DNA from: Citrobacter sp. Cu233
GTDB lineage: Bacteria; Pseudomonadota; Gammaproteobacteria; Enterobacterales; Enterobacteriaceae
NCBI RefSeq assembly: GCF_030332225.1
Contig: NZ_JAOWIF010000028.1
Location: 434,001-498,000, forward strand
Reading direction: 5' to 3'
DNA length: 64,000 bases
Shown: one piece after another, positions 28,264-40,253 of the stretch
Numbering within the stretch: the first letter of the stretch is position 1
Layout of the letters: each line of letters starts with the position of its first letter
Notes under the pieces: model-generated
The model's input: the letters and a program-made list of their open reading frames with translations, nothing else
Database searches by the model: none
What the model was told of the DNA's origin: nothing
Position numbers and translations under genes: made by a program

Positions 28264-29856
28264 TTATTCGACGCCTTTAGTACGCAGATAATCTTCGTAG
28301 TTCCCGGTGAAGTCGATCACGCGTTCCGGCGTAATTTCAATCACGCGGGTTGCCAGCGAACTGACAAACTCACGGTCGTGAGAAACAAAAATCAGCGTAC
28401 CCTGATACATTTCCAGTGCCATGTTCAGCGATTCGATTGATTCCATATCCAGGTGGTTGGTTGGTTCATCCATAACCAGGATATTCGGTTTCTGCATCAT
28501 CAGTTTACCGAACAGCATGCGCCCTTTTTCACCACCGGAGAGCACCTTCGCAGGTTTCTTGATGTCATCCTGACTGAACAGCAGACGACCGAGGAAGCTG
28601 CGCACAACCTGCTCATCATCGCCTTCCTGTTTCCACTGACTCATCCATTCGAATACGGTCAAATCGTTTTCAAACTCGTATTCGTGATCCTGCGCGTAGT
28701 AACCGACCTGGGCGTTTTCAGACCACTTAACGGTACCGTTGTCCGGCTGCAAATCGCCAACCAACGTTTTCAGCATGGTGGATTTACCCACGCCGTTGGC
28801 ACCAATGATGGCAACCTTCTCTCCCACTTCCAGCAGCAGATTAAAGTTTTTAAACAGCGGGCCTTCCTCGAATCCTTTAGTCAGGGCTTCCACTTCCAGC
28901 GCGTTACGGAACAGTTTCTTATCCTGCTCGAAGCGGATGAACGGGTTCTGACGGCTGGAGGCTTTCACTTCGTCGAGCTTAATCTTATCGATCTGACGCG
29001 CACGAGAGGTCGCCTGTCGAGATTTAGATGCGTTGGCGCTAAAGCGGCTGACGAAGGATTGCAGATCGGCAATCTGCGCTTTCTTCTTGGCGTTATCAGC
29101 CAGCAGACGCTCACGAGCCTGAGTCGCCGCCGTCATGTATTCGTCGTAGTTACCCGGATAAACGCGCAGTTCGCCGTAGTCCAGATCCGCCATGTGCGTG
29201 CAGACCATGTTCAGGAAGTGACGGTCGTGCGAAATGATGATCATGGTGCTGTCACGCTCGTTCAGCGTCTGCTCCAGCCAGCGGATGGTGTCGATATCCA
29301 GGTTGTTCGTTGGTTCGTCGAGCAGCAGAATATCCGGGTTAGAAAACAGCGCCTGCGCCAGAAGCACACGCAGTTTCCAGCCGGGCGCAACTTCGCTCAT
29401 CGGTCCGTAATGTTGTTCTACCGGAATACCTACGCCCAACAGCAGTTCGCCCGCACGGGCTTCCGCAGAGTAGCCGTCCATTTCGCCATACTGAACTTCG
29501 AGGTCAGCCACTTTATAGCCGTCTTCTTCGCTCATCTCGGCCAGGCCGTAGATACGGTCACGTTCCTGCTTCACTTCCCACAGTTCAGCATGGCCCATAA
29601 TAACGGTGTCGAGAACGGTGAACTCTTCAAAGGCGAACTGATCCTGACGCAGTTTACCGATGCGCTCGTTCGGATCGAGTGAAACGTTACCCAGCGTCGG
29701 TTCGAGGTCGCCGCCGAGAATTTTCATAAAGGTGGATTTACCGCTACCGTTCGCGCCAATCAGGCCGTAACGATTGCCGCCGCCAAACTTGACGGAAATA
29801 TTTTCAAACAGCGGCTTACTGCCGAACTGCATAGTGACGTTGCTGGAAACTAACAC
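28264..29856 (-). CDS. ybiT: ABC-F ATPase YbiT
   Basis: A 530-residue soluble ABC-F protein with two ATPase domains, acting on the ribosome rather than in transport (family knowledge). Walker A motifs are GANGSGKST and GANGVGKST; Walker B/D-loops are [13 protein letters not shown] and [13 protein letters not shown]. The P-site tRNA-interaction linker between the domains ([20 protein letters not shown]) is basic and helical. I infer a GTG start at 29856: it gives [12 protein letters not shown] as in E. coli and has CAGGATACGCCA upstream. The frame is open to 30015 but the extra 53 residues do not resemble the family. Confidence 0.94.
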   Translation of the reverse strand: MLVSSNVTMQFGSKPLFENISVKFGGGNRYGLIGANGSGKSTFMKILGGDLEPTLGNVSLDPNERIGKLRQDQFAFEEFTVLDTVIMGHAELWEVKQERDRIYGLAEMSEEDGYKVADLEVQYGEMDGYSAEARAGELLLGVGIPVEQHYGPMSEVAPGWKLRVLLAQALFSNPDILLLDEPTNNLDIDTIRWLEQTLNERDSTMIIISHDRHFLNMVCTHMADLDYGELRVYPGNYDEYMTAATQARERLLADNAKKKAQIADLQSFVSRFSANASKSRQATSRARQIDKIKLDEVKASSRQNPFIRFEQDKKLFRNALEVEALTKGFEEGPLFKNFNLLLEVGEKVAIIGANGVGKSTMLKTLVGDLQPDNGTVKWSENAQVGYYAQDHEYEFENDLTVFEWMSQWKQEGDDEQVVRSFLGRLLFSQDDIKKPAKVLSGGEKGRMLFGKLMMQKPNILVMDEPTNHLDMESIESLNMALEMYQGTLIFVSHDREFVSSLATRVIEITPERVIDFTGNYEDYLRTKGVE

Positions 29857-30084
29857 TGGCGTATCCTGAAAGAGAAAGAAATATGTGACGAACCGCTTAT
29901 TATGCCATAACTCTGCAATAAGATCGCGCCGTTCATGCTGGACAGATAAAGTGAAAGCAAAAGGAAAAAAGTGTGATTTAGTACACATCCGAATTCCTTG
30001 TTGCACAGAATGCACATATAATGCGTGCCCAACACTACATAAATCTCAACCCACTAGCCTGCTTGGCTTCAGAATCTCGCAAAA

Positions 30085-31005
30085 ATGAATATGAAATTGA
30101 CAACGCTTTTCGCGGCGGCGCTCGCGGTAGTTGGTTTTTGTAACACCGCCTCAGCCGTCACGTATCCGCTGCCTACCGATGGTAGTCGTTTGATTGGCCA
30201 AAACCAGGTCATCACCATCCCTGAAGGTAACACCCAGCCGCTGGAATATTTTGCGGCTGAGTACCAGATGGGTTTGTCCAACATGCTGGAAGCCAACCCG
30301 GGCGTGGATACCTTCCTGCCGAAAGGCGGCACCGTACTGAACATTCCTCAGCAGTTGATCCTGCCGGATACCGTGCATGAAGGTATTGTGATTAACAGCG
30401 CCGAAATGCGTCTGTACTACTACCCGAAAGGTACGAACACCGTTATCGTTCTGCCGATCGGTATCGGCCAGTTAGGTAAAGACACCCCTATCAACTGGAC
30501 CACCAAAGTTGAACGTAAGAAAGCCGGCCCAACCTGGACGCCAACCGCTAAAATGCATGCGGAATACCGTGCTGCGGGCGAACCGCTGCCAGCTGTCGTG
30601 CCGGCAGGTCCGGATAACCCGATGGGTCTGTACGCGCTATATATCGGCCGTCTGTATGCTATCCACGGTACCAACGCTAACTTCGGCGTCGGCTTACGCG
30701 TCAGCCACGGTTGCGTGCGTCTGCGTAACGATGACATCAAGTTCCTGTTTGAAAATGTTCCGGTCGGTACTCGCGTCCAGTTTATCGATGAGCCAGTGAA
30801 AGCCACCACTGAACCAGACGGTAGCCGTTACATTGAGGTGCATAACCCACTGTCTACCACCGAAGAACAATTCGAAGGCGGCGAAATCGTACCGATTACG
30901 CTGAACAAGAGCATTACCAGCATCACCGGTCAGTCTGACGTCGATCAGGCCGTCGTTGAGCAGGCGGTACAGAACCGCTCAGGTATGCCGGTTCGTCTGA
31001 ACTAA
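30085..31005 (+). CDS. ldtB: L,D-transpeptidase LdtB
   Basis: A 306-residue periplasmic L,D-transpeptidase (E. coli YbiS/LdtB) that attaches Braun lipoprotein to peptidoglycan. Signal peptide 1-25 (NTASAVTYP). A LysM-like segment at about 45-95, then the YkuD domain (about 98-235) with the catalytic triad region [27 protein letters not shown], where Cys is the nucleophile. Start [14 protein letters not shown] two codons later is a possible alternative. It is divergent from ybiT and ends at a strong terminator shared with ybiR. Confidence 0.96.
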   Translation: MNMKLTTLFAAALAVVGFCNTASAVTYPLPTDGSRLIGQNQVITIPEGNTQPLEYFAAEYQMGLSNMLEANPGVDTFLPKGGTVLNIPQQLILPDTVHEGIVINSAEMRLYYYPKGTNTVIVLPIGIGQLGKDTPINWTTKVERKKAGPTWTPTAKMHAEYRAAGEPLPAVVPAGPDNPMGLYALYIGRLYAIHGTNANFGVGLRVSHGCVRLRNDDIKFLFENVPVGTRVQFIDEPVKATTEPDGSRYIEVHNPLSTTEEQFEGGEIVPITLNKSITSITGQSDVDQAVVEQAVQNRSGMPVRLN

Positions 31006-31018
31006 GCAGACCTGAAAC

Positions 31019-31051
31019 GAAAAAGGCGGATGAATCATCCGCCTTTTTTAT
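31019..31051. terminator. Bidirectional terminator ldtB/ybiR
   Basis: AAAAAGGCGGATGA pairs with TCATCCGCCTTTTTT (about 31020-31050), giving a perfect 10-bp GC-rich stem with A- and T-runs on both sides: a textbook two-way terminator between convergent genes. Confidence 0.9.
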
Positions 31052-31067
31052 TGCCTCTCTGCCGCTA

Positions 31068-32177
31068 TCACATCAACAGCAACAAGCCATATCCCACCAG
31101 CGCCGCCCAAATCAGCATCGGCACCGAATACCAATGAAAACGCCACCAGATACGCCGGTCGTTTGCCATGCGTAAAGCAATCAGATTCGCCAGCGATCCC
31201 GGTAACAGGCCAAAACCGCCAATATTGACAGCCCAGGCCAGCAGTAGCGTTGGCGGGACATAGTTCAGTAGCAAAATAGTGCTGGGTACATTACTGATAA
31301 ACTGCGACAGACCGATTGCCGTCAACCATAGTCCAGGTTGGGAAAGCGTACCAAAGTGTCCCGAAATCCCCTGGAGTACCGGTAACTGCGTCAACAGATG
31401 TACATCAATAAACATCGCCATAAATACCAGCAGCAGCGTCCAGTCCACGCTGGTCATCACACGACGAGCCAGTATCATGAATCCTGTCGCCACAATCGCC
31501 AGCCCCCAGAGTTCCTGCTTCAGTTCCAGTGCCGTCAGAAAGACGATATACAGCGCCAGGCAGCTCCACACCAACCGAGGTTGCCAGTCAGGTGCGCGCG
31601 TACCGCTATGATAGTGCAGTGTTTTATGTGGGAAACTGAACCAGCACAGCACCACCAACGTCAGCATCATGGCACCCGCAAGCGGTGCCATTTGCCAGGT
31701 AAACGCAGTAAATGACAGGCCAGAGCGCCCCCACATCAAAATGTTCTGCGGATTACCTATCGGCGTCAGCAGCGAACCTGCGTTCACCGCCAGCGCCTCA
31801 AAAATAATGAGGCGGTTTACCGGGATGGCGCACAGTTTTTTCAGGGTAATGGTGAGGGGAACAACAATAAATAAGGCGACATCGTTGGTCAGAAAGGTCG
31901 ACAGCAGCGCCGCCGCCAGCACCATAAATATCGCTAACTGACGTTCCGTCTTGAAGCGGCGGGTCATCTTGCGCCCTAAAACATCAAAGTAACCGCTTAG
32001 CTCCACGCCTTTGGTTAGCAGCATCAGGCCGCTTAACGTAATAATTGTGTGCCAGTCAATTGCCCCAGGCCAGGTGCGGGGTGTAAATGGCACAAACAGG
32101 CTCAGAACAACCCCGATGAGGATTAACAGCTGGAAAAAACGATCGCGCTGTAAGGCGCGAAGAAAAGGAAAACTCAT
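31068..32177 (-). CDS. ybiR: SLC13/ArsB-like membrane transporter YbiR
   Basis: A 369-residue inner-membrane protein with about ten hydrophobic segments, of the CitMHS/ArsB-type ion transporter superfamily. The [15 protein letters not shown] and [13 protein letters not shown] segments match the helix-hairpin signature of that superfamily. Substrate not established. Its ATG overlaps the mntR stop by four bases (ATGA), so the two are translationally coupled; co-transcription with a manganese regulator makes a metal or anion role in metal homeostasis conceivable, which is inference. Confidence 0.9.
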   Translation of the reverse strand: MSFPFLRALQRDRFFQLLILIGVVLSLFVPFTPRTWPGAIDWHTIITLSGLMLLTKGVELSGYFDVLGRKMTRRFKTERQLAIFMVLAAALLSTFLTNDVALFIVVPLTITLKKLCAIPVNRLIIFEALAVNAGSLLTPIGNPQNILMWGRSGLSFTAFTWQMAPLAGAMMLTLVVLCWFSFPHKTLHYHSGTRAPDWQPRLVWSCLALYIVFLTALELKQELWGLAIVATGFMILARRVMTSVDWTLLLVFMAMFIDVHLLTQLPVLQGISGHFGTLSQPGLWLTAIGLSQFISNVPSTILLLNYVPPTLLLAWAVNIGGFGLLPGSLANLIALRMANDRRIWWRFHWYSVPMLIWAALVGYGLLLLM

Positions 32178-32647
32178 TCAGAGCCTGTTCCTTGCTGTTG
32201 CGTAAACCGACTAAAAGCCTCCAGTGTTTCCTTACTGACATGATGCTCCATTCCCTCCGCATCGCGACGGGCAATCTCCGGACTGATACCTAACATCAGC
32301 AGGAAGTTTTCCACAATCTGATGGCGTTCCCGGCTCTCCTGCGCCAGACGCTCACCTTCGGCAGTTAAAAACACCCCACGCCAGGGAATCATTTCAATCA
32401 ACCCAACGGAGGCAAGGCGCTTAAGCATTTTGGCAACCGTCGGCTGGGAAACCCCAAGACGTGCGGCCATATCCACCTGACGCGCTTCACCCACCTCGAT
32501 AATGAGATCGGAAATCAGCTCTACGTAGTCATCAATCAGCTCACGGCGATGTGCCTCGCGGACCTGACGAAATCCTTCAACGTGTTCTTCGACATTCACC
32601 AATTGCGTCACTTTTTTTGTTGTTGGCATACCTGCGCGACGACTCAT
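32174..32647 (-). CDS. mntR: Manganese-responsive regulator MntR
   Basis: A 157-residue DtxR/MntR-family repressor. The winged HTH (about 45-85) contains [21 protein letters not shown], and the dimerisation/metal domain contains [14 protein letters not shown] and [10 protein letters not shown] with the metal-ligand Glu/His. In E. coli it represses mntH and mntS and activates the mntP exporter when Mn is plentiful. It sits divergently from mntS across a region with two MntR-like boxes, and is coupled to ybiR downstream. Confidence 0.96.
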   Translation of the reverse strand: MSRRAGMPTTKKVTQLVNVEEHVEGFRQVREAHRRELIDDYVELISDLIIEVGEARQVDMAARLGVSQPTVAKMLKRLASVGLIEMIPWRGVFLTAEGERLAQESRERHQIVENFLLMLGISPEIARRDAEGMEHHVSKETLEAFSRFTQQQGTGSE

Positions 32648-32739
32648 TCTGCTTCCTCGTTCCTGTGACGCATTAACAGCATCTGATTAGAGAACGCTCA
32701 TTGTAAACCAGAGTTGCGCGGGCACAAAAAATTAACGTT

Positions 32740-32785
32740 TTAGCAATAGCTATATAATATAGCCTGTGCTATATCTGTATATAAT
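32740..32785 (+). promoter_or_regulatory. mntS promoter with two MntR-like boxes
   Basis: ATATAGC-CTGT-GCTATAT (32757-32774) is a perfect 7-bp inverted repeat with the four-base spacer of known MntR boxes. A second weaker copy, TTAGC-AATA-GCTAT (32740-32753), lies with its centre 19 bases upstream. A TATAAT at 32780-32785 is a likely -10 for mntS, immediately downstream of the strong box, so MntR binding would block the promoter. Confidence 0.75.
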
Positions 32786-32833
32786 AAAGACATCCCTCAA
32801 GGACTGATGGGATCGTGAAGTCAGGAGGTTTAT

Positions 32834-32962
32834 ATGAATGAATTTAAGAGGTGTATACGCGTGTTTAGCCACTCTCCCTTTAAAGTACGGTTGATGCTGA
32901 TCTCAATGCTGTGTGACATGATTAACGGCAAACCAGAGCAGGATAAACCCTCAGCAAAATAA
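32834..32962 (+). CDS. mntS: Small manganese protein MntS
   Basis: A 42-residue protein, starting MNEFKRCIRVFSHSPF and ending in KPEQDKPSAK, nearly identical to E. coli MntS. In E. coli it raises available intracellular Mn when Mn is scarce, apparently by interfering with export through MntP, and is repressed by MntR. A very strong ribosome site (TCAGGAGG) precedes it. In E. coli the same region is transcribed as the sRNA RybA, so a transcript with both roles is possible here. It is missed by length-limited gene callers. Confidence 0.95.
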   Translation: MNEFKRCIRVFSHSPFKVRLMLISMLCDMINGKPEQDKPSAK

Positions 32963-33213
32963 TGCGGCGTCGCGGTACGCCGCTTCATTTTTTTGCCGTA
33001 ACCTGATTACGGTAATAGGTTTTGTCCGAATACCCCTTCTTTTTGTCTGTTTTGCAGTTGCCCTCTCAAAACAATTTCGTTGTAGTAGTTGACCTTCTCA
33101 TGCACACACTCTATCTTTTCGCAGCCCTGCATTTATTGCGGCTCGCGGATGCGGACCCATTCCCTCTTCTCGCTCTCTCAGGCAGGCATGACCCTTTGCG
33201 CCAGGGGTAGCAC
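32963..33213 (+). other. mntS-ybiP spacer
   Basis: A GCGGCGTCGCGGTACGCCGC hairpin (about 32963-32985, followed by TTCATTTTTTT) directly after mntS is a good terminator. The rest contains a 62-codon open frame (33022-33210) without ribosome site or recognisable protein; I do not consider it a gene. Confidence 0.6.
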
Positions 33214-34824
33214 ATGGCGTTTTTGCAACAGTGGCATATGAATTTAACCCTCAAAGATTCACTTATTGCTCGTAGCCGGGCTATTAGTCCGTGGACTGGC
33301 TTTTATTTTTTACAGTCTCTGCTGATCAACCTCGCACTGGGCTACCCACTCAGCCTTCTTTATAGCGTTGCCTTTACCTGTGTATTGATGCTGTTGTGGC
33401 GTACTGCGCCGCGCGCGCAAAAAACACTGATTGGCATCTGTTCGCTGATTGCCGCGATGTATTTCCCATTCGGCCAGGCTTACGGCTCGCCAAACTTTAA
33501 TACGTTGTTGGCGCTGCACTCGACCAACATGGAAGAGTCGACCGAAATCCTGACAATCTTCCCCTGGTACAATTACCTGGTTGGCGTGTTTATTTTTGCG
33601 CTCGGCGTTATCGCCGTACGGCGTAAAAAAGACGAGCAGAAACGTCGCTGGAACAAGTACGACAGCCTGTGTTTGCTGTTTAGCATCGTTGCATTCTTTG
33701 TTACTCCGGTACAAAACCTGGCATGGGGCGGCGTTTTCAAGTTAAAGGATACCGGTTACCCGGTTTTCCGCTTTGCCAAAGACGTTATCGTCAACAATAA
33801 CGAAGTGCTCGACGAGCAAGAGCGTATGGCTAAGTTGTCGAGCGTAAAAGACAGCTGGACGGTAACCGCCGTGAAGCCGAAGTATCACACCTACATGGTA
33901 GTGATCGGTGAAAGTGCCCGCCGCGATGCGTTAGGGGCATTTGGCGGTCACTGGGATAACACCCCGTTTGCCAGCTCGGTTAACGGCTATATCTTCGCGG
34001 ATTACATTGCCGCCAGCGGTTCTACGCAAAAATCGCTCGGCTTAACGCTAAACCGGGTCGTCGATAATAAGCCTCAGTTCCAGGATAACTTTGTCACGCT
34101 GGCCAACCGCGCCGGGTTCCAGACGTGGTGGTTTTCCAATCAGGGACAGATTGGTGAATACGATACGGCAATCGCCAGCATTGCGAAGCGAGCAGATGAA
34201 GTTCAGTTCCTCAAAAACGGTGACTTCGAAGCCGATAAAAACACCCGTGATGAAGCCTTGTTGAAAATGACTGCTCAGGTGCTGGCCACCGAACGCACCC
34301 AGCCGCAACTGATTGTGCTGCATTTAATGGGTTCTCACCCGCAGGCCTGCGATCGTACTCAAGGAAAATACGACACATTCGTCCAGTCGAAAGAGACCTC
34401 CTGTTATCTGTACACCATGACGCAAACCGACGATCTGCTGCGCCAGCTTTACGAGCAGTTGCGTAACAGCGGCAGTAGCTTCTCCATGGTCTATTTCTCC
34501 GATCATGGCCTTGCCTTTAAAGAGCGCGGAAAAGAGGTGCAGTACCTAGCGCATGACGACCAGTTCCAGCAGAACTTCCAGGTGCCCTTTATGGTACTGT
34601 CCAGCGATGACAAAGCGCATCGGGTGATTAAAGCCCGCCGCTCGGCGAATGATTTCCTGAGCTTTTTCTCACAGTGGACGGGGATCAGCGCGAAGGAAAT
34701 TACCAACAGCTACCGCTTTATCTCTGAGAAAAAAGCCGGGCCAGTGTATATCACCAACTTTAAGCTGCAGAAGGTGGACTACAACCACCTTGGTACCGAC
34801 ATCTTTGAGACCAAATCTCGTTAA
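33214..34824 (+). CDS. ybiP: Phosphoethanolamine-transferase-like membrane protein YbiP
   Basis: A protein of up to 536 residues with about five N-terminal membrane helices and a periplasmic alkaline-phosphatase-superfamily domain like EptA/EptB/OpgE. The metal and nucleophile segments VVIGESARRDALGAFG, ASGSTQKSLGLTLNR, HLMGSHP and VYFSDHGLAFKERG are visible. Target not established. The start at 33214 has a clear ribosome site (CAGGGGTAGCAC); the ATG at 33238 (MNLTLKDSL) matches the E. coli protein's start, so the first eight residues are uncertain. Confidence 0.92.
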   Translation: MAFLQQWHMNLTLKDSLIARSRAISPWTGFYFLQSLLINLALGYPLSLLYSVAFTCVLMLLWRTAPRAQKTLIGICSLIAAMYFPFGQAYGSPNFNTLLALHSTNMEESTEILTIFPWYNYLVGVFIFALGVIAVRRKKDEQKRRWNKYDSLCLLFSIVAFFVTPVQNLAWGGVFKLKDTGYPVFRFAKDVIVNNNEVLDEQERMAKLSSVKDSWTVTAVKPKYHTYMVVIGESARRDALGAFGGHWDNTPFASSVNGYIFADYIAASGSTQKSLGLTLNRVVDNKPQFQDNFVTLANRAGFQTWWFSNQGQIGEYDTAIASIAKRADEVQFLKNGDFEADKNTRDEALLKMTAQVLATERTQPQLIVLHLMGSHPQACDRTQGKYDTFVQSKETSCYLYTMTQTDDLLRQLYEQLRNSGSSFSMVYFSDHGLAFKERGKEVQYLAHDDQFQQNFQVPFMVLSSDDKAHRVIKARRSANDFLSFFSQWTGISAKEITNSYRFISEKKAGPVYITNFKLQKVDYNHLGTDIFETKSR

Positions 34825-34843
34825 CAGCTCAAATTGCAGGCAA

Positions 34844-34873
34844 AAAAAATCCGCCCCAGGAGGCGGATTTTTT
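34844..34873. terminator. Bidirectional terminator ybiP/ompX
   Basis: Perfect 9-bp stem AAATCCGCC/GGCGGATTT (34847-34855 and 34862-34870) with flanking A-run and T-run, between the convergent ends of ybiP and ompX. Confidence 0.9.
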
Positions 34874-34888
34874 ATATCACCGAAGTGA

Positions 34889-35404
34889 TTAGAAGCGGTA
34901 ACCAACACCCGCGATCCAGGTACCTACGTCAACGCTACGAATACGGCTCTGCTCGTAAGAGAAGTCCAGAGCAACGTTTTCGATCGGGTTGAACTGCACA
35001 CCGGCACCGTAAGAGAAACCGTAGTCGCTGGTGTCGTGTTTGTCAGCAGGCGTTGCTGCATCCTGGAATTTACCGTAGCCAACACCTACAACACCGTAGA
35101 CGCTTGCCCAGTCATTCAGACGGTAAGCCGGACCTGCAGTGATGCCGTAGTATTGGGTTTTGTTGTAATCGCCAAACGAGTCGGTACGATCTTTTTCAGT
35201 GTAAGTGAAGGAACCGATCACGCCCAGCGGGCTGTTGTCCTGCTCATAACGATACTTCAGGTTGAAACCGTTCATTTTGTTCGCTGCGCCCTGAGCATCG
35301 CTCTGAGCGTAACCACCAGTAACGGTAGAAGTAGCCGCTACAGCGGTACCTGCGGAGAAAGCCAGAACAGCGGCCAGTGCTGAAAGACATGCAATTTTTT
35401 TCAT
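34889..35404 (-). CDS. ompX: Outer membrane protein OmpX
   Basis: A 171-residue outer-membrane beta-barrel of eight strands (Ail/Lom family), with a 23-residue signal peptide (ending SAGTAVAATS) and the C-terminal aromatic signature AGVGYRF recognised by the BAM machinery. It promotes adhesion and complement resistance in relatives. The ATG at 35404 follows GAGGTGG. The variable surface-loop residues (ADKHDTS, QGAANKMNG) differ from E. coli, as expected for exposed loops. Known to be repressed by the sRNAs CyaR and MicA in E. coli. Confidence 0.97.
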   Translation of the reverse strand: MKKIACLSALAAVLAFSAGTAVAATSTVTGGYAQSDAQGAANKMNGFNLKYRYEQDNSPLGVIGSFTYTEKDRTDSFGDYNKTQYYGITAGPAYRLNDWASVYGVVGVGYGKFQDAATPADKHDTSDYGFSYGAGVQFNPIENVALDFSYEQSRIRSVDVGTWIAGVGYRF

Positions 35405-35815
35405 AACCACCTCAAATGTGCTTCAAGTAAATCTTAAGTTTTAAATATACCAAAAACTGATGGGAAACTCTTTGCGATTAGCGATGTCTAACGGAGCTTT
35501 TCATGTAACAGAACATTTCAAAAACCCGCTATCTCTTTCAATTAACATCACTTTTCTAATGATTTATGCCATTATTGCGCGCACAACACGGCACATTCAT
35601 CCAGATGATTCCTAATCGTGCAGATTATTAATCCATCGTTTTCATGCCATTGTACGGATCTCAGTAATTTTTTTTTCAACGAATACTCAACCAGCCGAGC
35701 GTATTTCCATTACACTCGCTGTTTTACTTTTCTATACACAAACTCACGCGCATCGCAGCCAATCTGCGGCGTCCCGCAGGGGAAGGTGTGTAACCATCAT
35801 TTGACAGGAGAAAGG
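35405..35815. other. ompX-rhtA divergent intergenic region
   Basis: A 411-base AT-rich spacer between divergent genes that must hold both promoters. The only distinct structure is a perfect CTGCGG-cgtc-CCGCAG hairpin (35764-35779) in the rhtA leader, 36 bases before its start. The open frame that runs into rhtA from 35618 is not supported by similarity to the family. Confidence 0.5.
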
Positions 35816-36703
35816 ATGCCGGGGTCGTTACGTAAAGCGCCAGTCTGGTTGCCTATTTTGGTTTTACTGATAGCTATGTCCTCTATTCAAAGCGGCGCAT
35901 CGCTGGCGAAATCGCTGTTCCCTCTCGTCGGTGCGCCAGGCGTTACCGCCCTGCGCCTCGCGCTGGGAACGCTCATCCTTATTGCATTCTTTAAACCCTG
36001 GCGTTTACGTTTTGCCAAAGAGCAACGTCTTCCCCTGCTGTTTTATGGTTTGTCTCTGGGTGGGATGAACTATCTTTTTTACCTGTCAATTCAGACTGTA
36101 CCGCTGGGTATTGCCGTCGCACTGGAGTTTACCGGCCCTCTTGCGGTAGCGTTATTTTCCTCCCGACGCCCGGTCGATTTTATTTGGGTTGCGCTGGCCG
36201 TACTCGGACTTTGGTTCCTGCTGCCGTTAGGTCAGGACGTTTCTCATGTTGATTTAACCGGCGCCGCGCTGGCATTGGGGGCCGGTGCCTGCTGGGCTAT
36301 CTATATTCTTACCGGGCAACGCGCAGGCGAAGAACATGGTCCGGCAACGGTCGCAGTAGGTTCATTAATCGCAGCGCTGGTTTTTGTGCCGATTGGCGTC
36401 ATTCAGGCAGGCGATGCGCTGTGGCACTGGTCTATTCTTCCGTTGGGCTTAGCGGTAGCGGTCCTCTCTACTGCGCTCCCCTATTCACTGGAAATGATCG
36501 CATTAACGCGACTGCCTACACGTACCTTTGGGACACTGATGAGTATGGAGCCCGCACTGGCGGCGGTGTCTGGGATGATTTTTCTCGGTGAAACGCTGAC
36601 GCTTATCCAGACGCTGGCTCTGGGAGCGATTATTGCTGCGTCAATGGGCTCTACGCTCACCATCCGCAAAGACCCGCAAATTAAGCAAGTTGACGTGAAT
36701 TAA
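35816..36703 (+). CDS. rhtA: Threonine/homoserine exporter RhtA
   Basis: A 295-residue EamA/DMT-family transporter with about ten membrane helices in two EamA repeats, exporting threonine, homoserine and related amino acids. It begins MPGSLRKAPVWLPILVLL after ACAGGAGAAAGG. The upstream in-frame extension to 35618 is rejected because the E. coli start and length coincide with 35816. It is followed by a 12-bp hairpin and then dps. Confidence 0.95.
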   Translation: MPGSLRKAPVWLPILVLLIAMSSIQSGASLAKSLFPLVGAPGVTALRLALGTLILIAFFKPWRLRFAKEQRLPLLFYGLSLGGMNYLFYLSIQTVPLGIAVALEFTGPLAVALFSSRRPVDFIWVALAVLGLWFLLPLGQDVSHVDLTGAALALGAGACWAIYILTGQRAGEEHGPATVAVGSLIAALVFVPIGVIQAGDALWHWSILPLGLAVAVLSTALPYSLEMIALTRLPTRTFGTLMSMEPALAAVSGMIFLGETLTLIQTLALGAIIAASMGSTLTIRKDPQIKQVDVN

Positions 36704-37510
<807 letters not shown>

Positions 37511-37536
37511 CAGACATATAAGAAATACCTATATTG

Positions 37537-37558
37537 CCCTCGCAGTTGCGGGGGTTTT
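37537..37558 (+). terminator. dps terminator
   Basis: CCCTCGCA/TGCGGGGG stem with one G-U pair, followed by TTTTGC, about 27 bases after the dps stop. Confidence 0.75.
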
Positions 37559-37702
37559 GCACTTCTATGGTGCATAACATTGATCATTCGTCACTCCAAA
37601 GTAAATTATTTGTAATAATCACCTCACACAATCGTTAACGAAAGATTGTTTTATCAACAATTTTTACGCTAAATAGTCATACCGTTTGCACCGCGCCCGT
37701 CA

Positions 37703-38621
<919 letters not shown>

Positions 38622-38626
38622 TAACC

Positions 38627-38716
38627 TACAACGTAGCCCCGGTAGCGTGATGCTTACCGGGTCTACGCCAGCATTTTACAGACCTGTAGGCCGGATAAGT
38701 CTCTCCGGTAAAACGG
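38627..38716 (+). repeat. REP-type hairpins between glnH and glnP
   Basis: CGTAGCCCCGGTAGCGTGATGCTTACCGGGTCTACG forms a long hairpin (38631-38668), followed by a GTAGGCCGGATAAG REP-like unit with TCTCCGG (about 38686-38708). In an operon such elements often stabilise the upstream message, here that of the abundant binding protein. Confidence 0.7.
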
Positions 38717-38754
38717 GCATTTGACTATTTTCACCACGGTAACAGGAACGACAT

Positions 38755-39414
38755 ATGCAGTTTGACTGGAGTGCCATCTGGCCCGCCATCCCGCTTTTGA
38801 TAGAAGGCGCCAAAATGACCCTGTGGATTTCAATCCTCGGTCTGGCTGGCGGTCTGATTATCGGGCTCGCAGCAGGTTTTGCGCGTACCTTCGGCGGTTG
38901 GATAGCCAACCACGTAGCGCTGGTCTTTATCGAAGTCATCCGCGGTACGCCAATCGTTGTACAGGTCATGTTTATCTACTTCGCCCTGCCAATGGCGTTT
39001 AACGATTTACGTATTGACCCCTTCAGCGCCGCTGTTGTCACCATCATGATTAACTCCGGTGCCTATATCGCGGAAATCACGCGTGGTGCGGTACTCTCAA
39101 TCCACAAAGGGTTCAGCGAGGCAGGCCTGGCGCTTGGGCTTTCACGCACGGAGACCATCCGCCACGTTATTTTACCTCTTGCGCTGCGTCGTATGCTGCC
39201 ACCGCTGGGCAACCAGTGGATCATCAGCATCAAAGATACCTCGCTGTTTATCGTCATTGGCGTCGCGGAACTGACTCGTCAGGGTCAGGAAATCATTGCG
39301 GGTAACTTCCGCGCCCTAGAAATCTGGAGCGCCGTTGCGGTGTTCTATCTGATCATTACGCTGGTGCTGAGCTTCATTCTGCGTCGTCTGGAAAGAAGGA
39401 TGAAAATCCTGTGA
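38755..39414 (+). CDS. glnP: Glutamine ABC transporter permease GlnP
   Basis: A 219-residue inner-membrane permease of the His/Glu/Gln/Arg polar amino-acid family with about five membrane segments. The EAA loop is [25 protein letters not shown]. It forms the homodimeric pore with GlnQ ATPases. Its TGA overlaps the GTG start of glnQ. Confidence 0.96.
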   Translation: MQFDWSAIWPAIPLLIEGAKMTLWISILGLAGGLIIGLAAGFARTFGGWIANHVALVFIEVIRGTPIVVQVMFIYFALPMAFNDLRIDPFSAAVVTIMINSGAYIAEITRGAVLSIHKGFSEAGLALGLSRTETIRHVILPLALRRMLPPLGNQWIISIKDTSLFIVIGVAELTRQGQEIIAGNFRALEIWSAVAVFYLIITLVLSFILRRLERRMKIL

Positions 39415-40133
39415 TTGAATTTAAAAACGTTTCTAAGCACTTTGGTCCAACCCAGGTGCTACACAACATCGATCTGAATATTAAACAAGGTGAAGTCGTG
39501 GTGATTATCGGGCCATCTGGCTCCGGTAAATCCACGCTGCTGCGCTGCATTAACAAGCTGGAAGAAATTACCTCCGGTGACCTGATTGTTGACGGTCTGA
39601 AAGTCAACGATCCCAAGGTCGATGAACGGTTAATCCGCCAGGAAGCCGGGATGGTGTTTCAGCAGTTCTATCTGTTCCCCCATCTGACTGCGCTGGAAAA
39701 CGTCATGTTTGGCCCGCTACGCGTACGTGGGGCGAATAAAGAACAGGCGGAAAAGCTGGCCAAAGAGCTGCTGGCAAAAGTCGGTCTGGCCGAGCGTGCC
39801 CACCACTACCCTTCTGAGCTTTCCGGCGGTCAGCAGCAGCGTGTTGCCATTGCCCGTGCGCTGGCGGTGAAGCCGAAAATGATGCTGTTTGATGAGCCAA
39901 CCTCAGCACTGGATCCGGAACTGCGTCATGAGGTTCTGAAAGTCATGCAGGATCTGGCAGAAGAAGGGATGACCATGGTGATTGTGACTCACGAAATTGG
40001 CTTCGCCGAAAAAGTGGCCTCACGCCTGATTTTCATCGATAAAGGACGTATTGCCGAAGATGGTAATCCGCAAGCCCTGATTGAAAATCCACCCAGCCAG
40101 CGTTTGCAGGAATTTTTGCAACACGTTTCCTGA
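39411..40133 (+). CDS. glnQ: Glutamine ABC transporter ATPase GlnQ
   Basis: A 240-residue ABC ATPase: Walker [11 protein letters not shown]-loop [11 protein letters not shown], signature [15 protein letters not shown], Walker [14 protein letters not shown]. It starts with GTG, overlapping the glnP stop by four bases (GTGA), so translation is coupled. Last gene of glnHPQ, ended by a terminator right after the stop. Confidence 0.96.
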   Translation: MIEFKNVSKHFGPTQVLHNIDLNIKQGEVVVIIGPSGSGKSTLLRCINKLEEITSGDLIVDGLKVNDPKVDERLIRQEAGMVFQQFYLFPHLTALENVMFGPLRVRGANKEQAEKLAKELLAKVGLAERAHHYPSELSGGQQQRVAIARALAVKPKMMLFDEPTSALDPELRHEVLKVMQDLAEEGMTMVIVTHEIGFAEKVASRLIFIDKGRIAEDGNPQALIENPPSQRLQEFLQHVS

Positions 40134-40142
40134 TGTCTGATA

Positions 40143-40170
40143 CCTCCCTTCAGCCGGAAGGGAGGTTTTT
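40143..40170 (+). terminator. glnHPQ terminator
   Basis: Perfect 8-bp stem CCTCCCTT/AAGGGAGG (40143-40150 and 40158-40165) followed by TTTTT. Confidence 0.92.
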
Positions 40171-40253
40171 CACCAGAATCCTCTCATTTCAATCCTCTCC
40201 CGCCCTGACATCTATACTTATCCTTTTGAATTTATTTTCTCATGGGAGGAGTG

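Noticed and set aside
28453-29682. A 409-codon open frame opposite ybiT
   Set aside because: Shadow frame; the ABC-F motifs on the minus strand are complete and explain the region.
28264-30015. Longer ybiT with 53 extra N-terminal residues
   Set aside because: The GTG at 29856 has a ribosome site and gives the exact family N-terminus; the extension resembles nothing and overlaps the divergent promoter region.
33022-33210. A 62-codon open frame between mntS and ybiP
   Set aside because: No ribosome site, no similarity, and it lies after a likely mntS terminator; chance frame.
35618-35815. 66-residue N-terminal extension of rhtA
   Set aside because: Cys/Phe-rich non-family sequence; a clear ribosome site precedes the ATG at 35816, which gives the known length.
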